A stretch of DNA of 31,998 nt from Amphimedon queenslandica (Eukaryota; Porifera; Demospongiae; Haplosclerida; Niphatidae). The stretch spans positions 1 to 31,998 of the forward strand of contig NW_003546272.1 of the NCBI RefSeq assembly GCF_000090795.2, given 5' to 3'. The notes beneath the pieces were generated by a model, which saw only the letters and a list, made by a program, of their open reading frames with translations, ran no database searches and was not told where the DNA came from. This document shows positions 1-11,800 of this stretch, one piece after another (within the stretch, counting starts at the first letter, position 1; each line of letters starts with the position of its first letter). A program made the translations under genes and the position numbers.

Positions 1-13
1 ACCACCCCATTAC

Positions 14-634
14 CTGTAAAGTGATATTAGCTGATGGTACATTTTCTGCTGGATTATGCTCAGAGTCATCATTACTGACAGCATCTTCTCCTCCGCTTGG
101 TTCTTCAGCTATTGGATCCATAGGAACTGCCTGTAATAAAATACATGTACATGTACATCAATGGACAAACATAATAATTAACAATTAAAATACCTAATTA
201 CAAAACCTCCTACATGTGCATTACATGGGGTACAACAATTAGTAACTATTATTGATACAAGTACAAACACTCTCCCTCCCTCTCTCCCTCTGTCTCTCCC
301 TCCCCAGCATTATACTCAAAAGGCACATTATGTGTGGCAATTATGATCATGTAAATATTTAATAAAAATACAAACCACTTAAGACATGAAGAATAATAAA
401 CATGGCAGGCACTCTCTCTCTCTCCCTCCTCTTTCACTACACAAATGTACATGTACAGTGTACATGTACATCTAGTCCTCTTACTGATTCACTCTCCAGA
501 TGCTCTTGACTCGATAAAGAAGAGGTAGGGCTTGTTTCTTCACCTCTTCCTGTCTCTCCTTCTTTCGTTGAATGATCATCAGAAACGTGTTCATTCGATA
601 TAATGTTAGTCATGATACGACTGTGACCTGATAC

Positions 635-671
<37 letters not shown>

Positions 672-1008
672 AAAAGAGATTAAAGAGAGAGAGAAAGTGA
701 TTAAATCAGAGGAATGGCTCATATTCTGTTGTTATCAACTGATTAATAAAGCTATAATGAAATAGACACGGCATCATTACCATCTTCATCATTATAATAT
801 GATTTGAAGCTTCCTCTCGTTAGCATACACGTACATGAACATGTACATAATGGCTGTTAAGCATGTGACATGTGTACATGTACACGGTACACAGATGTAT
901 GTGAATGGGTCTGATTATGTTATGACTGAGATAATTTGTAAAAATATTTCACTAATAAGATCAAGTAAACACAGAGATGCTTGTAATAGCTGACAGCTCT
1001 ATATAGTG

Positions 1009-1044
<36 letters not shown>

Positions 1045-2920
1045 TAGTCATTATTATTATTATATTATTATTAATAATATATTTAGCTCACCCCATTCTC
1101 CGTTGTCAACTCGACTAAGAGAGGGGACTTCCCCAGGACAGTTGCTTCCGACGTCTTTGACACATTTCTTGTGACAACTAAACTGACAATCTTTACACTT
1201 CATACCATTACGGAATACACCTTTAATCTAAAATAGAGAGAGAGGGAGAGGAGGGAGAGAGAGAGGGAGGGAGAGAGAGAGGGAGAGAGAGAGAGGGGGG
1301 GGGAGGAGAGAGAGAAGGAGAGAGGTAAGAATGGTGAGAAAAAAGAGATACAGTAAGTACATCCCAGTGTTAACTTTAGACATTAATCAGAAATTAATTA
1401 TTCCATGAGATAGTCTAAACTGCATTGACACACAAGCGGTTATGAAACAGTGGCATACAGCTCTGTCCCTATTAACACTCAACTATTACAATAACAAAAC
1501 AACACTATAAAAGGTGGTATATACAGTGTAGAATGTAGCTCATAAGTGTACATGTACATGTATGTACATGTACATGTACAATAGGCTACTTAGATGTAGA
1601 TGGAATAGAGTTAACAATGTAGTTTATAAGTGTATGCAGTGTACAGAATAGTCTACTTTGGATGTAGATGGAGTAAAGTAAGGTTATACTTACCAGTTTC
1701 TTGCAGTGGTGACAAGCTGTAGGCTTCTTGAATGACTGGATAAAGAAAGTGTGAGGGACCTGGGGTCTATTGTGAAGTGCTTTGTCAATCCATAGCGGTC
1801 TACCGCTCCATGTTTCTTTTCTTTCTCTCAAGCGATTGGAAGAGCTCGAGCGAGGGAGGGACGAGGAGCCTTTGGGGATTCTTTGTAGACTGGAGGTGGA
1901 CGAGGAGGGAGGGTTGTCACCCCAATGCCTGGTGCAGTCATTGGGTAGCTTAAAGGCACAACCTTTGTGGAAATTCTTATCACATCCTAAAAAAGAGAGA
2001 GGGAGGGAGAGAGAGGGGGGAGGGAGGGAGAGAGAGAGGGAGAGAGAGAGGGAGAGAGAGGTAGAGAGAGGAAGAGAGACAGACAGGCAGACAGAAAGGG
2101 AAGAAAGAAACACACATTGCATCTATTAGTATGTAACTGTTTCCTGTTAACTTAGAACAATTACAATGATATCATCCAGTAATAATAATAATAATTTATG
2201 TATAACGATACATGCAAATGCCAATATGATGAGATACAGCTTATGTACTTTCAGTATTAGCAGTAAACACACACACACAATCTCAATTCTACACTACATG
2301 TACTGTAGATAGATCCCTCCTCCTCCACCCAGCTCAGCTAGACATAATTTAAAACAAATGCAGCTGTACACATGTCACACATTCACACATTATACGCATG
2401 TACATGTACTTATTAGTCCAAACTCTCTCTCTCTCTTTCAGACACAAACACTTGAGCAGAATCATAACAGGATAAGATGGTCTGGAAAGAAAAGAGAGAG
2501 AGAGAGAGAGAAGGAATGAATGAAAGTCATTGAATAAAGGGAGAGAGAGAGAGAGAAAGAAAGAAGAAACATACATGATACATAGTAGTATGCCTGCCAT
2601 AGGTTAGTGAGTATGTGTTCATGTGTACTACAACAAGATCAAAAGAATGTTAAACCATTCCATTTACGGTCTGAGGGTTAGTGCAGAAAAGGATTTCACT
2701 ACATATCCAGTCACACACAACAGCTAGCACAACAAACAATATACTGTACATACAGTACTACTGACAGTCTAGCTCTCTCTCTCTCTCATTTGTTTGTGCA
2801 AGTGTGCAGCCTTTGAAGAGAGAGTGGGTGAACAAGAGGAGGAAGAAGATACAAAATAGGCCAGTGAGGGAAACAAGAGAAACAAACAATCAAAAAAGAT
2901 GCAAGAGAGAAATAAAGGTA

Positions 2921-2952
<32 letters not shown>

Positions 2953-4280
2953 GGAGGGGGAGAGAGAGAAGTAGAACTTACCCTCACACTTGAGTCCTTG
3001 TTTCAATATACCAAACATTACCACTCCGCAGTGATCACAGAAAGTTGGTGCCTTATACGTATGTACTGATAGTATATGAGGACATATTGACTCATTATAT
3101 ATCTGTTTTGCTTTAGCTAAAAAACACACAATCATAAAACATAAATGCACTCAACACTCAGCGTGATCGCTTACCTACTAATACTATTTCTATTAAAAGC
3201 CCGTCGGTGATATTGTCTCGCTCTGTCAGAACTTGGAGAGAGTCCGTGTCTTTGTCATGCTTGTAGAGTGTGACCTTTTCGTAGAGATCCCCATAAGGAT
3301 GATCTGGATACTAATAGAGAGAAGGAAGATGTTTTGAGAAGTGGCATATACATATACATAATATAGTATCAGTGTTATTAAATTAAACAATTTATGACAA
3401 TATCACTAATAAAAGGGAGTGAATGGACTAATGTATACAAATAAAGCGCACATACAACAAACTTTGTAACTAATGGGAAAAGTAATAAGAGGGTTTATCA
3501 TTAATAAAGGATATACAATATACATGGGCTAATGCGTCAAGAGAGGAAAGAATAACAAGAGAATCGAATGGCAGATGTTTCTTAAGGAGGAAGCAACAAC
3601 TGTTCCACCAAACAGATGCAAAACAGAAGGGAGTGAGAGAGAGAGAGGGCAAAACAATTAGTGTTACTAATTGCAAAAAAGCATGTACATTGTACATGTA
3701 TAATCGCCTCTTGGCCACACACACATACATGTACATGTACACAAGTATTACTTTTATGAAAAATTCCAATAATCATACTAGTTTGTAATTTCACGGATGA
3801 CAATAAATAAAAACAAAATATGGAAAAAAAAAATTAAATTAAAAAGGCAATTATTTATAGAAAATAATGTGCAGTCCATGCAAAGACACATTCATGATTA
3901 TGTAAGAGGAATGCAAGAGAAGAGAGATAGAAAGAAAAAAGGAGAGAGCTAAGACATAGCAATACCTTTCTGAAGCCTGAGGTTATATAGTATACAGATA
4001 AATCTATACAAAACTTTCTCTCTCTCTCTCTTTCTCGTGTGTAATTTGAATCTCCACATACCTTGAAAGTTAGCATGTCACATACGTATTCCTGGAGGGT
4101 ATCCAGACCCATTATCTGCAGATCATAGCCCATGAAAGTTTCCTCTTCCCTGAGGAGACCACACTGGAACTGTATGGTCAGCTTAGGCTCTTCCAGGCCA
4201 TTCTCACCGGTTAGGGAAAGGGAAGGAACGCTCCCGTTAGAAGCAGAGGCTGTCGAGGCAGCCTCGTCAGCTGATGACAT
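14..4280 (-). CDS. PRKD: Protein kinase D, N-terminal part (partial; 7 exons, 393 codons visible)
   Basis: Serine/threonine kinase recruited by diacylglycerol to Golgi and plasma membranes. Exons in coding order: 4280-4062, 3310-3175, 3116-2982, 1986-1694, 1227-1092, 627-485, 130-14; all are GT-AG and in phase. The start ATG is 4280-4278 and opens MSSADEAAS. Residues about 28-117 match the N-terminal ubiquitin-like region of PKD. C1a spans residues 132-181 (H132, C145, C148, C162, C165, H170, C173, C181). C1b spans 242-291 (H242, C255, C258, C272, C275, H280, C283, C291). Both fit the H-X12-C-X2-C pattern with all zinc ligands present. The final visible exon is an acidic linker. The PH and catalytic domains should lie beyond the left edge. 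Two tandem C1 domains after a ubiquitin-like region distinguish PKD from PKC. The divergent neighbour MAPKBP1/WDR62 starts 605 bp away. Confidence 0.94.
1233..1326 (-). repeat. (GA)n tract, CT on the sense strand of protein kinase D
   Basis: A purine-rich tract lies just upstream (in sense) of the C1b exon acceptor at 1227. In the mRNA sense it is a CU polypyrimidine tract. The same arrangement holds at 632-668 before the exon at 627 and at 1990-2092 before the exon at 1986. Confidence 0.85.
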
Positions 4281-4885
4281 TATCTTAGCTCTTCTACTAA
4301 ATTTAATGTACTTTCTGGTCCATAATTATTATCATGCAATATTACCTTGCTCTGTAAACAGTCTTGAAAGTTCAGGAAGAATTTAATATTGGGGCTAAAG
4401 GAGATTAAGAGAGAGAGAGAGAGATGGTACAGACAGAGAAGAAAGAAGAGAAGGTCCACAAGTCGGAGAGTGAGAGAGAGGAGTGGGGGAGTCCTCCAAT
4501 AAAAGGAACTTAATTAACCGCAAGGTGACATTAATAAACCACTCCTACACCATAGAAACCAATGGGAGAGTATACGGAAGTTGACTTTCTTCATTCCCTT
4601 GTTAGGCAGAAAATTTTCACAATAAGATTACGGAAAATTACCAAAATTTTAATAACTAACCCCCGGACCCCCTGGAATTTATTAACACAACTCCACCTCT
4701 TTTAATTAATTAAAATGACGTCATCAGTACTAACTATCCACGCCTATTTTAATAACTATACCCGCCTTTTCGCAGTAAAGGGCGGGAAACCGCGCCCATT
4801 CAAAGGTTAGAATTTCAGAGTTCAGACACTCTGCACTTTTCCTCTCTTTCTCCATTCTTTCCCTATCCTCTCCTCCCGTTTAGCA
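4281..4885. promoter_or_regulatory. Divergent promoter between protein kinase D and MAPKBP1/WDR62
   Basis: The 605-bp gap separates two start codons on opposite strands, so both promoters must lie here or in unseen 5' exons. A perfect palindromic CRE (TGACGTCA) lies at 4716-4723. GGCGGGAAA at 4781-4789 reads TTTCCCGCC on the other strand, an E2F-like site. The stretch about 4760-4800 is the most GC-rich part of the gap. CCACGCCTAT at 4739-4748 is one copy of a motif found repeatedly in this window. A short GA repeat is at 4410-4425. Factor binding is inferred from consensus only. Confidence 0.6.
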
Positions 4886-7800
4886 ATGTCCAAGAGACCA
4901 GTCCTAGCCAAAAAAAGAAAGCAGAAGAAAGAGGAAGAGAAAGTATAAAGAATAATTGCCATATGTCCCCCCATGTACTCTCTCAACTCTTGTAGGTCGT
5001 TCTTGATAGAGTCCTGGGCCTAACTTGCAGCAATGGCAACTCATTATCAGTGTCTTCAGCAGGATCCTGTCTTGTATATCCTGCTGGGTAAGAGAAAGAA
5101 AAAAGAGAGAAGTTTTTTATCTTCTTTATCGACCCTCTCTCCCCCTCTCTCTCTCTTCTCTCAGGTGTACTGTAGTACTTTATTATCCAAAGAGAAGCAA
5201 GTACGGTCACATCATTAATCCATCAAAGTATGTCACACACAGAGGCGGGCCCAGACTAGTCACACACACGCACACTTCTAGTGGGGACTATAATAATAGA
5301 TGATATTCTTCCTATCTAAATATTAAGACAGCAAACACGTAATCATAGACACACACAAAGTTGGCAAATGTCCAAATTAATTAATCACCAGAAGTAATGA
5401 TGCATACACATTTATAACACGTAGACGGCAATTATCACTAAATTAATCAGCCATTAATCAATTTAAATATTTATTTAAATATTAATTAATTAGGAAGCCG
5501 ATTTCTTGTCTCTCTTTGTCGAGTGACGGTAAATTTGTTGCCTTTGGAGAAGTAAGAAGAAATACATGTACAACTGAAAAATAAAATTATTATGATATGT
5601 ACTGTAGTGTGGTCACAATCCTGCTGTGCAGGTATGGGATGTGGTCTCATCTCCTCCCACCCACCTGGTCAGTCTTAAAGGGCACGCCTTTGGAGTTGCT
5701 TGTTTGGTAGGTCTGAAATATCCTGTGACATTAATTGACACGTTTATACTGTATAGGGATTCTCTCCAAACGGGCGGTACCTCATTTCAATCGGTTACCA
5801 ACACGATCAGAATATCCATATATGGAATTGGAGAGGCGGGGTCAAATTAGCTTCAAACAAGATCACTTCTAAGGTCACTATATTTGTGGGGGTGGAGTTT
5901 TATTGTCCCCTCCCCTTCCTCTTGTAGCAAGTGTTTGGATTGGCCTTCTCTCAAGATGGGAGCTGTTTTGTAACTTGTGGTTCAAGGCGTGTTAGATTCT
6001 GGTACTTTGACACAAATCAGAGATATAAAGTAAGAAAAATAAAAAATGATATTAATAATAATAATACAAGCTTTAATTTCTCCTCCTACAATGTACCTCT
6101 TATCTTACCATTCTCCCCCTCTTTCTCTCCTCCTCTCTGTCTCTCAGTCTACTCTCACTCATCCTCTTAATGGCCGCTCAGCAATACTCGGTGATCATCA
6201 GAACAACACTTTCATCTCCGTCAGATGTGGGCACGGCCGACACTCCGGCCTCACGTATTCCCTGACAAAATCAGGCCTCCTCTGTCAGTTCAACTCTTCA
6301 AGAGAGCTGGACAAACTAACCGATATAAAGTCGGGCCGTGCCTACTGTCTGGAGTACAGCGAGTCTTTCATTATGTGTGGGTGTGGCGACGGAGTTGTGA
6401 GACTGTTTGACCCTGCCACTCTTGATTACATTGTTACTATGCCACGCCCACATCCTCTTACGGTACAGCTCTCGTTTGGACTTCAGTCAACTGTAGCTTC
6501 GTAAGTAATATTATAAATCAATTAGTCGTAGTATATAATGTATATTGTTGGAGTATAGGCAGCAGTTTATTACAGAGCCAGGGAAGTGTCCGGATACTGT
6601 TGCTCTAGGATATGATAATAATAATAATAAAGTAAACAATATAAGCAACTCTCTCATGTCAATTTTATTCTTTTCCTTTCTCTTTAGCTGGTTGCCGTGT
6701 ACAATGATCACAGTCTCTATATTTGGGATTTGAAGAATCTCAAGGCAATTGGAAAGACTCATTCATTCCTGTACCACAATGCCTGTGTGTGGGATGTACA
6801 GGTAATGTTGAGAGGGAGAGAGAGAGACTCTTTATACATGCCCTCCTCCCTCTCTCTCCTACTGTACAGGCTTATCCTCCATTGGCTAATGGTGTCATTC
6901 CTTCTTTATCATTCATCACTTCCTCCTCTGATAACACTGTTCGGTTTTGGAACCTAACAGGTAACTATAGCAACTGACCCCACCCACTCAGCTATTATTA
7001 ATCATCCTTAGAATCAAATGGCTCTGAAACACAACTAAAGAATGTCTATTCTAAGGTACGTGTATGCATGTACACTGTACATGTAATATTACTTAATTTT
7101 GCTGTCCTAATGCCTTAGGAGATATTCCATATAATATACACTGATGATACCGACACTACCTGTCTTAGGGACACCAGCCTATTACCAGGTAGGTAACTAA
7201 GTAATGAGTACATAATAATGAAGCTATATAGCATATAATGTACCTGCCCTTAACTCTATTCTCTGTCATTCTTTGCAGGCGATTCCACTGCAGTTGCTGA
7301 TGCTTCTCGTGGCGTTCGTTCTATTCAATTCTCTCCCGAAGGACGTCATCTGGCGGTAGGGGATAGACAGGGAAACCTTAGGTTTGTGTAATTCAGTAAA
7401 ACTCAGTAATCTCTTTGTATGATGATCCAGTAATCTCTTGTATATTTTCAGTATTTCTTTCCTGTAGGGTGTATGATTTGCAGTTTATGGATAAGATAGT
7501 TGAGGTTGTTGCTCATGATTCTGAAATATTGTCAGTGCAGTATTCGCCTGTTCACCCTTCCTGTAAGACCCTCTCTCTCTCTTTTACTCGACCATTGGTT
7601 TTTCTGAATAATAATGGCTCTGATATTGGCCTACATTTTCTGTATAAGGATACATGTAGTCAGACTTGGGTCAAATACAAATAGTATTTGTAATTAGTCG
7701 TATTTAAATACTTTTGAAAGTATTTGTATTTGTATTTGTAATTTGAGTTTTTGCAACAGGAAGTATTTGTATTTGCAATTGAAATACAGCAGGGAAGTAT

Positions 7801-8824
7801 TTCAAAATACAGCAAAATACTTTAAAATACTTCAATGTGAATGAAGATGCTGTTTGAGTGACAAAACTTTGAAACACTAACGTTCATTAAATGCAATACA
7901 TGACTATAACTAAATATTATTGATTATACATGCATGCATAATGAAAAGAGGCTTTCAATTTACTTGATTGATTAATTCATAAAACTACGTAGTTAATAAC
8001 TGTCTATACTTGAGAAGAAAGTATTTGTAATTGTAATTGAAATACATGTATGCAGTATTTGTAATTGTATTTAAATACAAAGCTGAAAACAGTATTTGTA
8101 TTTGTATTTGTATTTTTGTTTTTGTACAGTATTTGTATTTGTATTTAAATACTTCCACGTTGTATTTGACCCAAGTCTGCATGTAGTTACAGATAGGACT
8201 TCAGTTCTTAAGTTATGATCATCTGAAAAACTTTTGAAAGATGTACATGTACATGTAATACGTAAACCATGATACATTGTGTTGTACAATTTAGTATACT
8301 GATTAAGATACAGACTGCCCCTATCTTTCATGTTATTTAATTATATTGCATACAGCTGATTTACTTGACCCAATGCTGTCCCTTTATCCCTCTCAGATCG
8401 GATGCTACTGGCCACTGGGAGTAGGGACAGACTCATACATATATTTGATGTGTCTGATAATTACAACCACGTCCATACCATTGATCATCACTCAGCTTCA
8501 ATCACTGCTGTCAACTTTTCTAGTAAGAAAAGCATTAATATATAATATTTGCATGTACGGTGTACTATCAAGATTTCCAGTGGATTTAAAGTTGCTTAAA
8601 AATTTGACGATGTAGCGATTAAGTTTGAGCTGATTCTGATCGTTAATGCTGATTTTTTAAGTTGCTCCAAAAGCCATGCACATGTATATTATTGTAGTGC
8701 TTGTCAGCTCATGAAATGTGCTTTTAACTCACTTAGCCTGCTTTGTGGGAAACCCTAGTGCATATATTTTTAAAATAAATAAGTCTAAATTACTTTATAA
8801 TTCCATTACATTATTCTTCTTACG

Positions 8825-8864
<40 letters not shown>

Positions 8865-11800
8865 ATCTCAGGACACATTGTATCTCTACAGTTGTGGAGC
8901 GGACAAATCTCTCTTCTTCTACACGTTGGATAAAAATGGCTCCTTTAAGCGCGCCCACCACATTGCGGAGAAGTCCTCAATGTATGACATGATAGTTGAC
9001 CCCACCTCCTCCCTCATCGCTACTGCTAGTCAGGACAAGTTTCTACGGTAACCTTGCGAATATTGTTATTATTAATTATGTGGGCGGGGCTTGTAGGGTT
9101 TATGGGATCACTACCGGGAAGCTTAAGAATTCCTGTAAAGTTTGTGAGGACGAGGGAACGACCGGTTTATTGAAGGTTAGTAATTAATAGTTAATAATAG
9201 TATTATTCACTAGTTTTAATGATGATTGTAGGCTAATTTTTAATGATAATTATTTTATTTATTTTCAGTTGTCTTTGGATTGTTCTGGAAGCTATGTTGC
9301 AGTCAGTGGATCAGATAAATGTGTTTATGTCCTTCATTTTATTACTGGAGAACTCCTCTGTAAAATACAGGGACACTCGGGTAGGGAAAGGAAATATATA
9401 TTATACAGCTATTACATTATTTTATATCTTTTCTTGCTTCCTCTCTCTTCCTCTCTCTCTCTTCCCTCAGAGGTGGTTACTGGTTTGATGTTTAGTAATG
9501 ACAGCTCATATCTGCTGACTACCTCTGGTGACAGGTGAGGCGGGTTAGAAGAAGAATTTATTTATTTATTAATTTTATTGTTTAGCTGTGTCTTTGTTTG
9601 GCGTTTATCCCTTGATATGAAAGAGGTAATTATAATTTTTTAAAATACGATAATTCATAACATTGATTTATATTAGAACATCAGAAGACGTCTCAAAGAA
9701 AATAAGCAAACGGCCTATCTTGAATATTACACACCTCAAACCATTCCAACACCAACCACGCCTACTTTGACCACGCCTACCCTAGCCACACCTATGCCTG
9801 TCGACAGGTAACACATTATCATATGAATTTTTGATATAATTATTATACTGGGTATTATTATATTGGTGGCAGGAGAGAGACGTACGTTATACCAAAAGCA
9901 GATAAAGACGGAGCTCATTCACTGGATGAAACTGATGTACCAGGTATAGAAACCGTGTCCATTTTCCTGTCATTCCTTCCCCTCCCTCCCTCTCCAGATG
10001 AAGAGGGTGAAGATGAGGAGGGGTTTAGGTTCAGTGTCAGTAAGTTACCTTCCTGGGCTCAGAGGACAGTGTACTCCAGACCAAGTATAGCAGCTACTGT
10101 TGGAGTAGAGACAAAGAAAGGAGGAGAAGGAGTTACTGTACCACCACCTCCTGATGGAACAGCTGTAGCTGGTCGCTGGGCTGAGGTATGTTATTATTAT
10201 TATTATTAATTTATTATTATTAGACACTTATTATTATTGTTGTTGTTGTTGTTATTATTATTATTATTATTTATTAGAGGGTTACTGCTGAGCAGTTCAT
10301 TATGATTGAGGACAAAGACGCATCATCTGAAGGAGGTATGACATCACATGATTATCACACTATTATCACACTATTATCACACTATTATCACATGACCTAC
10401 TTATGCACACAGAGAGCTCAGAGGCTGAGATAGAGATGGTAGAAACAAGAGACTCTCCAGAAAATACTGAGAATATCAAGGTAAACTAAACTACTGTGGG
10501 ATATTATTTTATGCAATTTTATAAAATTTTTGAGGGCTGTAAATTAAGCAAATTTGCCCCCCCCCCAAATTTTTTTTAGACTTTTTTAATTTGATTTATT
10601 TTTCATGAATTTTTAAGAATTGCAAAATCTGCAAAATTTTATAAGACTCAAAACTTAGCACCATACAATGGCTTGTTGTAGGTAGAGAAAGATGAAGATG
10701 GTGAGACTAACTCATCACTTGAGGAGGAAAAGGAAGAAGAGACTCTAATGAAACAAGTAATGGAGAAACTGCTAGAGGAGGAGGAGGAGGAGGATACCAC
10801 TGACAGTCAGACTCAGCCTAGTGTAACTGACAGTCTTATGAGCAATGAGGAACTGGTGTATCCTAAATCCACTGGGAGAGACAGCGTAGACCCCAGGTAA
10901 CCATTAATAACTATTAATATAACCAGTAATAACTATTAATATAATTATTAATAATTATTAATATAATTACTAATAACTATCAATAACTATTAATATAATT
11001 ACTAATAACTATTAATATAACTATTCATATCTTAGTATGTTCAAAGTGACGACTCCCGAGAGAAGAGCTTCCGTGAAAAACGTGGCAGAGTTGGTGGGTG
11101 GTGTGTGTGTTAAAGTGACCACGCCTCTTCATCTTTTAATAGGTATCACCGACTGAGAAAAAGGTAGGGGAGGAGGAGGAGGAGGAGGAGAGTCCTGATA
11201 GTACTTGCTCAACGCCCGAGACAAACATAAAGTCTCTCGGGACTCTTATCGTTGATGAGTCAGCATTTTTAAGAACTCACTTTGAGAGTTTGACGGCCGA
11301 GAAGGCTGACCTGATTTTTGGCCCCGCCCCTGAGACAGACTCACCTGGAGTGGGTCCTACGAGAGGGTTTTCCCCTCCTTGCAGCCGACCGAGCATATCA
11401 GCCATCTATTATAATAGGAGGAGGAGCTTCACTACTGGGTAAGAGTGGGCTATTAACTTATTACTTAATAGTTTATTATTATTATTGTTATTATTATTAT
11501 CATTTTATCATTACATGCATATCTACATGTACATGTAGGTGCATTAAAATTCGTCCTGTTACCAGCTCAACTTCTACTAATTATGCGTCACCCGAACTAA
11601 CTGATAATCGTTACCGAACCCTACCCACTTCACCTCGCTCTACAGAGACAGAATCAGTAATAGACATCTCTTCGGAAGAAACTAGCGAACCAAAGACACT
11701 GACAGTAGAGGAGGAGAGAAAGGAGGAGGAGGGGGAGGAGGAGCAAGGGAGAGATGTTAGCGATGGTGATGATGATAGCTCGAAGTCACATGAGACAGGG

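Noticed and set aside
1586..2129. Long frames on both strands ending in Ser/Leu or Arg/Glu repeats
   Set aside because: Only 1694-1986 minus is coding (protein kinase D exon); the rest translates the GA/CT microsatellite and intron.
5871..5880. Non-consensus donor gtcact after the exon ending 5873
   Set aside because: As evidence of a broken gene: the flanking exons match the family without a gap, so a weak but functional donor is simpler.
10500..10680. AT-rich intron with inverted ttttataaaatttt-type segments and a C run
   Set aside because: The inverted match is short and low complexity, with no terminal repeats or target duplication.
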